A stretch of DNA of 64,000 nt from Enterococcus raffinosus (GCF_001886185.1 NZ_JXLA01000020.1:1-64000); one strand, 5' to 3'; positions 43,347 to 52,677 are shown, numbered from the stretch's first letter. Notes: generated from the letters alone by a model not told the origin. A program made the numbers and translations.

Positions 43347-44928
43347 GAGAAAATGGGTTGCTTTATTGACCACGTTGCTCTGCATGATTCCACTATTAGC
43401 AGGGGTGCTAGGTGGAGGAGAAAGTGCGTTCGCAGCTGATTCTGCGAATGTAACGATTCACAAGAAAAAAATGGACGAGTTTCCGAATGCAAGCACTGAA
43501 AATACTGGGTTAGAAATGCCAGAATTCGATCGCTATGACGGTTTAGAAGGTGTTACTTTCAGAGCGTGGGATATTTCTGAAGATTTCTATGCAGACTTAC
43601 GTTCGCGTTTGACTGGAAATGAAACAGATGATCAATACAATACAATTGCTAGACAAGTGATGGCTGATTTTAATTTAGCTACAGCAACAAATGCAACACA
43701 AGTTGGTGCGGATCAAACAACAGATGCAAATGGAGATACAACGTTTGCAAACTTACCAACAAAAAATGCTGATGGTACCTACAAAGTATACTTCTTTGAA
43801 GAAGAAGCTCAACCAGGAGTGGAAATCGGAGAATACAAATTAATCTTGATGTTACCACTTAAAGACGGCGGCAGAGAGCTTACAGATATTCACTTGTATC
43901 CGAAGAACAAAGTAGAAGGCGAAAATCCTGTGAAAGAATTAGTGGATGAAGATGGTAATCCATTACCACCACGCCCTGCAGGAGCTTACGACTTTGAAGT
44001 TGGACAACAAATCCACTACCGTGCGTCATTCCAAATTCCTAGCCAAATCGGTGATATTAAAACTGACGGTACACCACGTTACGAAAAATTGGATTTCCAC
44101 GATGAAGTCGATCAAACAGGTGTGAAATTTGAAGGAATTGATCGAATCGTTGTGGATGGCAATACGGTCAATGCGAATGACTTTTTAGTTACACATGGTA
44201 CTTATACGCCACTAAATGAGAATGCGCCTTGGGCTGACTATGCTGGCTTCAATCTTTCAATGAACTTGACTGGTGCAGCAGGTCCTGCAACAGCTGCTTT
44301 CTTAGGTCAATATGCTGGTCAAACAATTGAATTCTACTACACGGTGTCATTCACTGAAAATACACCAGTTGATTTAGACATCAACAACGAATTCACTGTA
44401 ACAATGAGTCATGATGGCGGACAAGACGATGTGAAGACAAACGATCCAATTGATCCAATTATTACTGGTGGTAAGAAATTCTTCAAACACCAAGAAGGTG
44501 AATCAAATGGATTAGCAGGCGCAGAATTTGTTGTTATCAAACAAATCAATGGCGTGGATCATTACTTGACAGCTGGTCCAGATTCAATGACTTGGACAGC
44601 AGTTGGAGCAAACGAAGATTACGCTACTGCAACAAAATACATCTCCGATGCAAATGGTCAGTTTGAAGTAACAGGATTAGAATACGGCGACTATCAATTG
44701 CGAGAAATCAAAGCGCCGAACGGTTTCCAAAAATTAACAGACGATGTAGACTTCACTGTTGACAAAGGTTCTTATAACAATGCAACGGAACTACAAATTG
44801 CCAATACGTCTAAAGGCGGCACATTACCATCAACTGGTGGAATGGGTATCATTGCCTTTATCGTAATCGGTCTTGGTTTGATGGCAGCAGCAATCGTTCG
44901 CTACCGTCGCGTACAGTTTGAAGTTTAA
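43336..44928 (+). CDS. Major pilin, operon of adhesin 3
   Basis: A 530-aa backbone pilin: signal peptide, pilin-type motif HLYPKNK near residue 187, E-box QLREIKAPNGFQKL and LPSTGG near 496, then a membrane span and RYRRVQFEV. It is clearly paralogous to the 36508 pilin, with conserved ends and DINNEF segments but divergent surface regions. Highly biased codons suggest abundant expression. No sortase follows; a strong terminator does. Confidence 0.92.
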   Translation: MKNKRKWVALLTTLLCMIPLLAGVLGGGESAFAADSANVTIHKKKMDEFPNASTENTGLEMPEFDRYDGLEGVTFRAWDISEDFYADLRSRLTGNETDDQYNTIARQVMADFNLATATNATQVGADQTTDANGDTTFANLPTKNADGTYKVYFFEEEAQPGVEIGEYKLILMLPLKDGGRELTDIHLYPKNKVEGENPVKELVDEDGNPLPPRPAGAYDFEVGQQIHYRASFQIPSQIGDIKTDGTPRYEKLDFHDEVDQTGVKFEGIDRIVVDGNTVNANDFLVTHGTYTPLNENAPWADYAGFNLSMNLTGAAGPATAAFLGQYAGQTIEFYYTVSFTENTPVDLDINNEFTVTMSHDGGQDDVKTNDPIDPIITGGKKFFKHQEGESNGLAGAEFVVIKQINGVDHYLTAGPDSMTWTAVGANEDYATATKYISDANGQFEVTGLEYGDYQLREIKAPNGFQKLTDDVDFTVDKGSYNNATELQIANTSKGGTLPSTGGMGIIAFIVIGLGLMAAAIVRYRRVQFEV

Positions 44929-44943
44929 TTGAAATACGAAAAT

Positions 44944-44975
44944 GAGCAAAAGGCTGAGGCCTTTTGCTCGTTTTT
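44944..44975 (+). terminator. Strong terminator ending the adhesin 3 operon
   Basis: A perfect 11-bp stem, GAGCAAAAGGC/GCCTTTTGCTC, with a TGAG loop, followed by GTTTTTGTTTT. Confidence 0.92.
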
Positions 44976-45036
44976 GTTTTGATAGCAGGTATGTTATGCA
45001 CGCCTATCAAAGAGAATACAAAAAAATGATTGAAAA

Positions 45037-45462
45037 TTACTCTTTAGGATGACCATGTTTTTTCCAAAATTTATCAAAGTCACTTCCTCTAATATCGCCA
45101 CAAAGAATTTTCCGCTGTTTAATCCAGTCTTTATCGTAAATATAGATTGGATAGATAGCGGGTGCTCTATAAGTAAATTTTTCTCTAACCCCATACCTAA
45201 CTTCAATATGAGAGAGAGAAAAAGTTTGCTTTCTAAAATTGCCAATTTTCCTTACAACCAATTTGTCATTTCTAACTTCTATTATAGTGAATTGCATCAT
45301 AAGAGCGAATAAATAGAGACAAGAAATAGGCAGGACAGACAACCAAGAATCCATGTTTGTAAATCCTTCTTCTATGGCAACAGCCCATGCAGCAAATAGA
45401 TAAATACTTAAAAATAAAAGGAAAGAAACATAACTCCAACTCCAAACGACAATTTTTTCCAC
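45037..45462 (-). CDS. Membrane protein of unknown function, 141 aa
   Basis: Two N-terminal membrane helices are followed by a cytoplasmic beta-rich half containing IIEVRNDKLVVRKIGNF, resembling PH-like domains of small Firmicute membrane proteins. I cannot name a family. Convergent with the pilin operon across its terminator. Confidence 0.6.
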   Translation of the reverse strand: MEKIVVWSWSYVSFLLFLSIYLFAAWAVAIEEGFTNMDSWLSVLPISCLYLFALMMQFTIIEVRNDKLVVRKIGNFRKQTFSLSHIEVRYGVREKFTYRAPAIYPIYIYDKDWIKQRKILCGDIRGSDFDKFWKKHGHPKE

Positions 45463-45891
45463 GAAAGACTCCTATAAAATTTTTATTGACTATTTTTAGT
45501 TAATATATCAAAGATGCAAGCAAGAAAGAAAGGAAATTTTTAAGCGAGTTTCAACTAACTCAGCCAATTATAGAAAAGTATCTGTCAACAACAATTGAAA
45601 AAGCTGCTAAACATTATGGTGTTACAAAAAATCCGAGGTAGTTATGGTTATCAAGCAAATGGGACCTCCTAGTAGTGGAGGTAATTTCAATTTATATAAG
45701 AGAGGATAATTATAAAAGATCTCAAAAAATGATCATAGCTGCATTTCTGTTTTTATGTAAGTAGTGTGACATTATCCTTTTCGATATATTTCACACGTCC
45801 ATATTGGTTGTTGTAAACATCTTTCGCCATATTTCCAGATCCTTTCTTAATTCGCATTATCGCCTTGAGCCGCAAAAGCGTACTAGGCTTA
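45463..45891. other. Gene-poor stretch
   Basis: No convincing gene. A short open stretch near 45550-45642 (LTQPIIEKYLSTTIEKAAK on the plus strand) may be debris of a lost gene. A 25-codon minus-strand ORF at 45753-45830 has a possible ribosome site but no recognisable product. Confidence 0.4.
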
Positions 45892-46536
45892 TCATGTAAG
45901 GATAGAAAAACTTTTACCATCCCATTTAATACAAATAATATCGACATTTTTGATTTTAGGTTTTTTTCGCAACATTTCTTTTGAAAACAAAAACTGTAAT
46001 GTTTTAATAGCAAAAGCATGAGTAACGATCAGGACGCTTGGATTATTCAAGTGAATAAAATGATCACCTGTATCTTTGAGAAAACTTTCCAATCTATCTG
46101 TAATCATATGAAACGGTTCAACCATTCCTGTTATGTCGGATTTATAAATAATCTCATGAACTTCTGGCAGACGGAAATTAAGTTCTGAAAAATCGTTTTG
46201 TATCTGTAATTCATTCATCATACTGGAAATAAACTTATTATTATTTTCTGCTTCCCAACTGCCCAAACACCACTCACGGAGCCTTTTATCCATAATAACT
46301 TGCAGTTCATTTTGCCCCTGTGCAGTTAATATGGTTTTTCCAGTCTCTAAAGCTCTGGATGTATCACTGGAAAATGCTGCCGAAAATTGGACATTTTTCA
46401 GTTGCAGTCCTAATTGTGTGGCCGTTTGGATTCCTCTTTCAGTTAATGGGGAATCCGCCCAACCTTGTGCTTTATGTAATTGATTAAGTAATGTTTCACC
46501 ATGTCGAGTAACATAGAAAGTAACTGTTGAATTCAT
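45892..46536 (-). CDS. Histidine phosphatase (phosphoglycerate-mutase-like) family protein
   Basis: A 214-aa cytoplasmic phosphatase of the branch-1 histidine phosphatase superfamily. The catalytic RHGE is at residues 11-14, with SDTSRALETG typical of the second phosphate-binding arginine and VLIVTHAFAIK carrying the second histidine. The substrate is not predictable; cofactor-independent phosphoglycerate-mutase-like and broad phosphatases share these motifs. A GGAGGAT ribosome site precedes it. It looks monocistronic. Confidence 0.88.
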   Translation of the reverse strand: MNSTVTFYVTRHGETLLNQLHKAQGWADSPLTERGIQTATQLGLQLKNVQFSAAFSSDTSRALETGKTILTAQGQNELQVIMDKRLREWCLGSWEAENNNKFISSMMNELQIQNDFSELNFRLPEVHEIIYKSDITGMVEPFHMITDRLESFLKDTGDHFIHLNNPSVLIVTHAFAIKTLQFLFSKEMLRKKPKIKNVDIICIKWDGKSFSILT

Positions 46537-46911
46537 GTTTTATCCTCCAAAAAAATCCTATGTAATCGCTTCACCTTATCGGCAATAGTCGAACCAAGAA
46601 ATTACTAGCAGTATAGCAGAACCACTTGTCCAAAACAACGCTGTAGGAGGAAGTGATGCTGACGAAAGAGGAGTTAAAAAAGAACTATAGGAAGTAAGCT
46701 CAAGAAAATTTTCCTACATTATAGAATAGCTATATAAAACAAATTTAGTGCGGTTGCAAGGAAACTTCATATGACAATCCCAAAAAAGCTTTTCCTTATG
46801 CGAGTAATACATAAAAAAGCGCAAAGCCCAAATTATTTTGTGCTTTACGCTCAACCATTATACGCAGTAAATACCCTGTCATCGTATAAGAAATTGATTT
46901 CTAAATAAGAG
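46537..46911. other. Gene-free stretch with one hairpin
   Basis: No ORF of merit. An imperfect stem near 46814-46852 (AGCGCAAAGC with GCTTTACGCT) may be a terminator for the minus-strand YxeA-like gene. Confidence 0.4.
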
Positions 46912-47277
46912 CTACTTATCCAACGAATGCAACACATAGGCCGGCACATCACTAGGTTTTACTTCTTCCCAGCCCATGACGCCTTTTTTATCATTCACAT
47001 GTAAAACTAGATATGAATTTGGTTTTAATTCTTTATCCTTGGCGGAGTTAAAAGAGAGTGTTTTCTCATGATTATCTTTGGTATAACTTGGGAGATGATA
47101 ACTGTATCGATACTGCTCCATTCCGCCACCGCTGCCAATATCCACGCGTTTGCCTTCCTGAACTATTTTTGTATAGTAATCCGTTGTCCCATAATTTTGA
47201 TCGTACCAAAACCATGCACCGCCGCAGACTACGAATACGGGGATTAAAAAACCAATTATGCGTCTCACATCAATCAT
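46912..47277 (-). CDS. YxeA-family secreted or membrane-anchored protein
   Basis: A protein of about 122 aa with an N-terminal hydrophobic anchor or signal (IIGFLIPVFVVCGGAWFW) and an extracellular oligonucleotide-binding-like fold. GKRVDIGSGGGMEQYRYSY and SYLVLHVNDKKGVMGWEEV are typical of the YxeA (DUF1093) family. The function of that family is unknown. The start is uncertain: ATG 47277 is very close to AAAGGA, and GTG 47268 has better spacing. Confidence 0.72.
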   Translation of the reverse strand: MIDVRRIIGFLIPVFVVCGGAWFWYDQNYGTTDYYTKIVQEGKRVDIGSGGGMEQYRYSYHLPSYTKDNHEKTLSFNSAKDKELKPNSYLVLHVNDKKGVMGWEEVKPSDVPAYVLHSLDK

Positions 47278-47419
47278 TCCTTTCAAAAGAAGGATACCTA
47301 ATAGTGAAGGGTTAAAAATCAAACTAAAGTCCGAAATGAAACGAACATTTTTGTAAGGCTGAGCGAGATTTATTAAATGAAGGTAGTAGGGAGGATATTG
47401 ATTGAAGATGGTTGTAAGA

Positions 47420-47448
47420 AGAAAAAAAAAGCTACTGAAAATCAGTAG
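47420..47448 (-). terminator. Terminator of the 50-aa gene
   Basis: CTACTGA/TCAGTAG stem (47432-47438 and 47442-47448) with a long T-run on the minus strand. Confidence 0.7.
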
Positions 47449-47453
47449 TTGTC

Positions 47454-47606
47454 CTAAGAAGCGATGTTCAGTTTTTTGATGGCTTGCTCAATGGTAATGC
47501 CAATCGCAAATTCGTGGGGGATATTCTTATCGTAGACGAGGAATCGATTTAATTTGGTATTAAAGAGTACGCAAAGCTGTCGAATCTCTGGGGTAGTTTC
47601 TGTCAT
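47454..47606 (-). CDS. Small protein, 50 aa, unknown function
   Basis: A compact soluble protein starting MTETTPEIRQLCVLFNTKL. A near-perfect AAAGGAGG ribosome site and a terminator right after the stop support a real gene. The upstream XRE-type gene (47694) is on the same strand and the two may be one unit. No family recognised. Confidence 0.65.
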   Translation of the reverse strand: MTETTPEIRQLCVLFNTKLNRFLVYDKNIPHEFAIGITIEQAIKKLNIAS

Positions 47607-47693
47607 AGTAGCCGCCTCCTTTCTTTAACTATAGTATAGTCTCTGAATGTTGAGCAACGGTTAATTTAATGTAAAAAAAGGGTAGGGACTAGT

Positions 47694-47924
47694 TTATTCC
47701 TCTGTTCTCCCTACTAAGTAATCCAAAGAGACTTGATAAAGAATTGAAAGGTCAATCAATTCGAAAATAGTAGGTAACACTTCTCCTTCTTCATAATTTT
47801 CGTATTGTTCTAATGAAAGGTTTAGTTGGTTTGCGACGTGCTCTTTAGAGTAGTCTTTTTTTGTTCGCAGGAAGTTCAGCCTGCACCGCAACGTATCAAG
47901 TAGGATGGCTTCTTCAATAGACAT
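47694..47924 (-). CDS. XRE-family helix-turn-helix regulator, small
   Basis: A 76-aa single-domain DNA-binding protein. The Cro/CI-type helix-turn-helix covers about residues 14-66 (YSKEHVANQLNLSLEQYENY, then VLPTIFELIDLS and LDYLVGRTEE). The start at 47924 (MSIEEAILL) follows GAGG; an extension from 47957 has no site. The target is unknown, possibly its own promoter and the 50-aa gene. Confidence 0.82.
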   Translation of the reverse strand: MSIEEAILLDTLRCRLNFLRTKKDYSKEHVANQLNLSLEQYENYEEGEVLPTIFELIDLSILYQVSLDYLVGRTEE

Positions 47925-48134
47925 AAAATACCTCGATTTCAAAAGGCAGCCAATCACTGGCCGCCTTCAACATTGATCACCACTAGTTTCCGCTAGATGG
48001 CTAGACAGGTTGATTTTAGCAAAAAAGGTCGTTGAGTCAACCGTGAACGGCTCAAATAGTTCGTGAATGAGAAAATATTATTTATAAAGAGAATTTTAAA
48101 ATTGACGTGCTTGAGTTGATATTTAATCAAATAA

Positions 48135-48173
48135 AAATGCCTAACAATTTTTATTTTAAATTGTTAGGCATTT
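48135..48173. terminator. Rho-independent terminator
   Basis: AAATGCCTAACAATT and AATTGTTAGGCATTT pair perfectly (15 bp) just past the stop of the minus-strand gene, with flanking T/A runs. Confidence 0.85.
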
Positions 48174-48175
48174 AA

Positions 48176-48487
48176 TTATTCATTCATATCATAGGCTTCA
48201 ATTGCAGCGGGCAACGCATTAATAACTTCATTTCCAACGGCAGGTAGGCCAACTAAAATAGCACTAATGACTTCCTCTTTTGTTGCTCCAGATTTTTTTG
48301 CCAACATAACATGAAAGGGAATGCCGCTTGTTTTCCCTGTCGCGGCGAGAACAGCTAGATAAGATAAATGATTGGTTTTATCATCCAAGGCACTAATATC
48401 ACCCCAAGTTTGTACTAGCTGTCCAAAAGCTTGTTGATGTTCAGGCGCTTCTTTGGCAAATGTTTCAAATGAATTACTTAGCTTCAT
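48176..48487 (-). CDS. Carboxymuconolactone decarboxylase-family protein
   Basis: A 103-aa all-helical protein of the CMD/AhpD-like family, with the typical KTSGIPFHVMLAKKSGATKE and ILVGLPAVGNEVI. It lacks the CxxC of AhpD, so a peroxidase-partner role is unlikely. The start at 48487 follows GGAGGTTG; a longer reading from 48580 includes no ribosome site. Confidence 0.8.
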   Translation of the reverse strand: MKLSNSFETFAKEAPEHQQAFGQLVQTWGDISALDDKTNHLSYLAVLAATGKTSGIPFHVMLAKKSGATKEEVISAILVGLPAVGNEVINALPAAIEAYDMNE

Positions 48488-48623
48488 ATAGGCAACCTCC
48501 ACTTTTTGAGTAAGTATACCATGAAGAATTTCTTCTGTTAAAGAGTAAATAAAGCTAGCTAACGAATGTGGGGCTGTCAAATAGAAAGAGAACCTATGAA
48601 AGATTCTCTACATGAATGTCATT

Positions 48624-49067
48624 TTATTTTATTGGTACTAGCATTTCGCATCGTCCATCGTTGATTAAACTGTTTTTATACCTTTCTAAAATGGGTCTTG
48701 AAAAATCTATCGTATAAGAATCTCGACTTAATAAAGATGGAAAGGTGTTCCAAAAAGCTGAAACAGCGTTGCTAGTATGGTCGATTTGGAAAATTGCGTA
48801 TTTTCCTGAATCCAATTCTCTTGAGTCCATGTTTGTTATGGCAGTATCCGACTCTACAGCAACATCATAACGACAATGTTCTGCAGAGACTCTATTTGGG
48901 TCATCTAATGCAATACCGTAGATAACTGTATTTCCTGAGAAGAGGTCTTTTTCTTTCAAAAGAGCCTTTATAGAGTCCATTAAAGCATAATTTTCGGGTC
49001 CATAAGCACCAACCCGACGTTTGTAAAATACTTTTTTTGATGGTAGTGATTCAACTGAATAATTCAT
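48624..49067 (-). CDS. GyrI-like small-molecule-binding domain protein
   Basis: A 147-aa stand-alone effector-binding domain of the AraC-E_bind/GyrI-like superfamily, related to the C-terminal ligand domains of BmrR and Rob. Matching segments are SLPSKKVFYKRRVGAYG, VIYGIALDDPNRV and ELDSGKYAIFQIDH. There is no DNA-binding domain. Stand-alone members sequester or hydrolyse small toxic molecules or inhibit gyrase. The start at 49067 follows TTAGGAGGA. Confidence 0.83.
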   Translation of the reverse strand: MNYSVESLPSKKVFYKRRVGAYGPENYALMDSIKALLKEKDLFSGNTVIYGIALDDPNRVSAEHCRYDVAVESDTAITNMDSRELDSGKYAIFQIDHTSNAVSAFWNTFPSLLSRDSYTIDFSRPILERYKNSLINDGRCEMLVPIK

Positions 49068-49336
49068 ATAGGTTCCTCCAAATATATTATTGGAAGATTG
49101 GCCAATCATTCCCTACATTCATTCTATAGTCATTTAAAATGTTTTTCATCAAAATTTTTAAAATTGATGAATAAGTCATACATTTAGGAGGGGAGGAGTA
49201 TTTAAGTAGAAATGCTCTTGTAATTAGGGCAATTAAGAAGGTTTTCAAAGAAGATGATTAGTTTTGTCAGAAAGATTAATGGCGTGCAAAAATGAAGTTA
49301 AAGAAAATTTGATCGGTTATTGGGTGGGTATTAAGA

Positions 49337-49385
49337 GAACCACATAAAAACAAAGTAGCTACAGCTATCTTGTTTTCTGTGGTTC
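49337..49385 (-). terminator. Terminator of the HXXEE gene
   Basis: Outer arms GAACCACA/TGTGGTTC and inner arms around AAAACAA..TTGTTTT form a long hairpin directly after the stop. The rest of 49068-49336 shows nothing notable. Confidence 0.7.
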
Positions 49386-49391
49386 ATACAC

Positions 49392-50069
49392 TTATCTTTT
49401 TTGTTCATATTTAGCCCAGTAGCCTAAATCAGTAAAAGCAAAGGTTTTACTTTTTATTTTTCTTGAGATTGAAAAAGGTAAAAGAATCAGTCCAACGATA
49501 ACAAAAGCTACCAAACCAATGCCGGCGAAGAATTGACTGATGGACAAGCCATTTTTAACTAACCAATCAATCCCGTAAACACTCATACTAAATAATACAG
49601 TGAAGGCAGTTGCATTTCCTGGAGCATAGATGGTTCGTTTTCCTTTTGTCCGATACTTCTTGTATATAGCAAGCCCATCTTTCGTGTGCATGAATGTTTC
49701 GCCAAGACCAAATAGAACCACAACTAAAACAGAGATAGCAGCTAGATCCTTCGCGAAGAATAATAGAAAGATAAAGTAAATTTCTGCACCTAAATTGGTG
49801 ATCATATTTGTTAATCTATTTTGAGGATAAACCATAGGCGCATCCGAATGCTGTCCGATATTATTCATAAAGTAGAACCCACCAGGGTATGTGTTTTCTT
49901 CAAAAACGTGAAGCGGAACCATTATTGTCAGGAGTCCCATCAATCTTTGTGGAAGATCCCAATCATTCCAGTGAAGAAATAGGACGACTCCCATCCCTAC
50001 GCCCAACATATAGAGAATCTGCAACCAAATACGGTCACACCATTTGGATAATAAACTTTCTTTATTCAT
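49392..50069 (-). CDS. HXXEE-domain membrane protein
   Basis: A 225-aa integral membrane protein with about six helices. The motif HVFEE near residue 75, followed by YPGGFY, is the signature of the HXXEE family of unknown function. Conserved His/Glu in the membrane suggest a metal- or proton-dependent activity, but none is established. The start at 50069 follows GGAGGTGGG. Confidence 0.75.
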   Translation of the reverse strand: MNKESLLSKWCDRIWLQILYMLGVGMGVVLFLHWNDWDLPQRLMGLLTIMVPLHVFEENTYPGGFYFMNNIGQHSDAPMVYPQNRLTNMITNLGAEIYFIFLLFFAKDLAAISVLVVVLFGLGETFMHTKDGLAIYKKYRTKGKRTIYAPGNATAFTVLFSMSVYGIDWLVKNGLSISQFFAGIGLVAFVIVGLILLPFSISRKIKSKTFAFTDLGYWAKYEQKR

Positions 50070-50329
50070 TCTTCCCACCTCCAAAATAATTTGTATAAAA
50101 ATTTCTGTAAGAATCATTATGAAGGATGAGGTGAATAATTAACAGCAACAAATATCGTTATTGTACATTTATACAGAAAGTGATCACTTATTCACATTTA
50201 ATTGATGTTTGAGCCTCTTATTTTACTTTATCTAAATAATCTTGTGCTTCGTTTTTGTTTGATCAAAATACTTTAGTAAGTACAGATAATATATATGCTA
50301 CTACAATTGGAGCTATTTCGTAGATTCTT

Positions 50330-50563
50330 CTATCGAAGTCTAAGAATCCCATCAATAATTAGGCTCATACTAATTAGGATATTGATAGTAAATCCTAGCT
50401 TATTGTTAGTATTTAGTCCATTGCCGAAGTTCACGTACTTGGGAACAAAAATTCTCTTATCAGAAGTGAAAAAAACACCATATTCTCGTTTGTTTTTTAG
50501 TAAATACGGAATTTTGGCTAGTGGCCAAACTAACAATAGAATACCTAGAATTAATTCAATCAT
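50330..50563 (-). CDS. Small membrane protein, 77 aa
   Basis: Two hydrophobic helices (LILGILLLVWPLAKIPYLL and the C-terminal INILISMSLIIDGILRL) flank a polar loop. Good GGAGGGCTT ribosome site. No family recognised. Confidence 0.6.
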   Translation of the reverse strand: MIELILGILLLVWPLAKIPYLLKNKREYGVFFTSDKRIFVPKYVNFGNGLNTNNKLGFTINILISMSLIIDGILRLR

Positions 50564-50677
50564 TACAAGCCCTCCTAAATACGTATTTCAGAATTAATTC
50601 TATCTCTTTAATTTTGTATAGTAAAGGGAATAATTTTATTCCGCTAATGAAGATATCAAGTAAAAAAAGACTCATAA

Positions 50678-50806
50678 TCATGAGTCTTTACGGGCTTTCT
50701 CTTTGTCTTTTAAGTTGTTCGTAATGGCGATTCCTGTGATCATTCCACAGCTGGCTATGGCGATCCACCAAATAGCTATGATAGGTAATAGTTGTCGTGC
50801 TTTCAT
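50678..50806 (-). CDS. Small membrane protein, 42 aa
   Basis: MKARQLLPIIAIWWIAIASC begins a single-span peptide with a charged KDKEKARKDS tail. GGGGTGAT precedes the ATG. A hairpin with AAAGACTCA arms overlaps its stop and could terminate it. Confidence 0.5.
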   Translation of the reverse strand: MKARQLLPIIAIWWIAIASCGMITGIAITNNLKDKEKARKDS

Positions 50807-50956
50807 TTTAATCACCCCTAATTTAAGTATGCAAGATCTGATACAGCCGAGCAAGTAAAATTGGTTTAAGAGTAAACGAATGTTTTATTAGCAGCGGAAC
50901 AAAACTAGCGTACTGAAATTGCGAATATAGTAGATATAAAAGGAGAAAGAAGTGCC

Positions 50957-51253
50957 TCAAATAGAAATAAAATAAACAAGAATAATCAAGAGGGCATAGA
51001 TGAGTAGGCCTAGTGGACTTCTAGGATTTATTGTTAAGCCGTAGCCTATAGGTCTAGATACAAATAATTTACTCTGTTCTTTTGGAGTTAGAATCAAAAC
51101 AAGCAAAGCATTCATAATAAGAATCAAAGACATGATGATCCCAATGTAATTTATGTTTACGTTTGAGAGCACAGTATTTTTTAAAGTGTAGAGAAAGATG
51201 AGAATGATCGTAAATACTCCAAGTGAAGCACCTAAGACTTTATTCTTAGTCAT
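50957..51253 (-). CDS. Membrane protein, 98 aa, unknown function
   Basis: Three hydrophobic helices with a short conserved-looking loop (SRPIGYGLTINPRSPLG). No obvious ribosome site precedes the ATG, so the start is uncertain. Confidence 0.45.
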   Translation of the reverse strand: MTKNKVLGASLGVFTIILIFLYTLKNTVLSNVNINYIGIIMSLILIMNALLVLILTPKEQSKLFVSRPIGYGLTINPRSPLGLLIYALLIILVYFISI

Positions 51254-51408
51254 TAAAAAATTACTATTTAACTATAAAAGTATCCAAAAATTCATATTAA
51301 AACAAGCTTTTAATACGAAAGCCAAATAAAGGAAAGTTCAGTAATCACGCCTATAAAAGAAGAAAGACAACTGATAGTAGGGATAATACAAGAGAAAATC
51401 TCCTTTTA

Positions 51409-51717
51409 TTATCTTTCTTGATTAATAGCAAAATAATGATCAATACATGTCTTTATTCCTTCAAAATCTTTAGCCATAAATAATTTTGCAGGGACTTTGA
51501 TGATTGGAAGGTTGTGTTCATTGTCAAAAGAGAAAAAAGGATTCGGCAGGACTAAATAATCCACCTGGTCTTTATCTCTAAGATAGTTGAAGGAAACATT
51601 ATAATAGTGAGAGAAATATTCTTTCATATCAGAGTATTCCTCAAAGTTTACAGGTAGGGGCATCCTGCCATACCCTGCGCCCGAATTAACTGTAAAAACG
51701 AAACATAGCTTAATCAT
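51409..51717 (-). CDS. Uncharacterised 102-aa protein, tandem paralogue A
   Basis: A small soluble protein beginning IKLCFVFTVNSGAGYG, with the strongly conserved C-terminus LPIIKVPAKLFMAKDFEG. It is about half identical overall, and nearly identical in the last 35 residues, to the protein at 52738. The alternating beta/alpha look with an early Cys recalls PTS EIIB domains, but the P-loop-like phosphocysteine motif is not convincing. Ribosome site GAGGA. Confidence 0.6.
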   Translation of the reverse strand: MIKLCFVFTVNSGAGYGRMPLPVNFEEYSDMKEYFSHYYNVSFNYLRDKDQVDYLVLPNPFFSFDNEHNLPIIKVPAKLFMAKDFEGIKTCIDHYFAINQER

Positions 51718-51810
51718 GAACTATCCTCCTCAATAATCTTAAGCATAAAAAGAGCTTTGGGTTGTCACTCATCTCAACAACCGAAGAAAATACCTGATCT
51801 GGGAAGACTT

Positions 51811-52395
51811 CTACTCAAGCTGGAAGCAAGTAATAATCTGATGACAAACTTCTTCCGGTGAGAGCCTAGTATTGTTGATTTTCAAATGGTGCACAGTTGG
51901 GAAAAGAGTCTCTAACTCGTGGTCGCGACTTTCTAATCGATTTCTTTTAGCTGATGTTAGCAGCTCTTTTCTTGAAAATTTAGTGTCTCGTTTGGAGGGC
52001 TTCATTTTTAGTCGCTCTTCGTGGACATTTCTCTTTAGTCGTTCTCTCAAGGTTGCAACTAATTCGATAAAGTAGATCTCCTGATTGGCAGCTAAAAAAA
52101 TGTCAGCGATATCGTGCAAAAATTCAATGTCATAAGCCAGATCAAAATCAATCACCACAGTGAAGATAATCGTTTTAGTTGTATTGTTTTCCGTATTATT
52201 GACGAATGCCTTGAAGAGCTCTTTTCGTGTTTTATCAGAAAGCATGAAGGCGGATTTGCTGTAGCCTAGAAAGTTCGCGAAAAGATCCAATGTCTGATGG
52301 TTAAACAACAACTTTCCATCGATTCGGTTTTCCAGTTCTTTCCCAACGGTCATCTTGCCGACCGCTTGAGCGCCGAGCAATACGATTAAAGCCAT
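51811..52395 (-). CDS. P-loop kinase-like protein
   Basis: A protein of about 194 aa with a Walker A-type GAQAVGKMTVG near the N-terminus and an overall layout like shikimate/gluconate-kinase-type small P-loop kinases (IFLAANQEIYFIELVATLRE, then basic KRNRLESRDHE). The substrate is unknown. The start could be ATG 52395 (MALIVLL) or ATG 52410. It lies between the two 102-aa paralogues. Confidence 0.72.
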   Translation of the reverse strand: MALIVLLGAQAVGKMTVGKELENRIDGKLLFNHQTLDLFANFLGYSKSAFMLSDKTRKELFKAFVNNTENNTTKTIIFTVVIDFDLAYDIEFLHDIADIFLAANQEIYFIELVATLRERLKRNVHEERLKMKPSKRDTKFSRKELLTSAKRNRLESRDHELETLFPTVHHLKINNTRLSPEEVCHQIITCFQLE

Positions 52396-52473
52396 CTTAC
52401 TCACATCCATTCATTTTCTTACACTAATAAAAAGTCTTGAGCCTGAAAATTATCCTATCTCCAAAAAAAGCGT

Positions 52474-52677
52474 TTAATGATTTTTGTAATAAAGACCAAA
52501 CACAAAAAGTACCATGCTAGGAAGCAAATAATCCAACAATCTATCAACAAGTCGTTCCATAGTAACAGTATGGTGAAGGATGAAAAGATCCAGGAATAGC
52601 CTAAAAATGAAAATCAACAATAAGACAAACGCAAGGATCAAAAAATACTTATAAAACTCTTTTTTCGTCTTTTTCAA
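52474..52677 (-). CDS. Small membrane protein, 67 aa
   Basis: Two hydrophobic helices with a basic N-terminus (KKTKKEFYKYF). A TTG start is indicated by GAGGTGA seven bases upstream. No family recognised. Confidence 0.5.
   Translation of the reverse strand: MKKTKKEFYKYFLILAFVLLLIFIFRLFLDLFILHHTVTMERLVDRLLDYLLPSMVLFVFGLYYKNH

Noticed and set aside
36508-44928. Possible sortase gene among the pilin genes
   Set aside because: No reading frame has the TLxTC and His motifs of a sortase; all long frames are pilins or adhesins.
45753-45830. 25-codon minus-strand ORF (MAKDVYNNQYGRV) with a possible AAAGGA site
   Set aside because: Too short and unsupported; no terminator, neighbour or family backs it.
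47454-47924. XRE regulator plus 50-aa protein as a toxin-antitoxin pair
   Set aside because: They are separated by about 87 bp with separate ribosome sites, and the 50-aa protein shows no toxin motif; the evidence is too thin.
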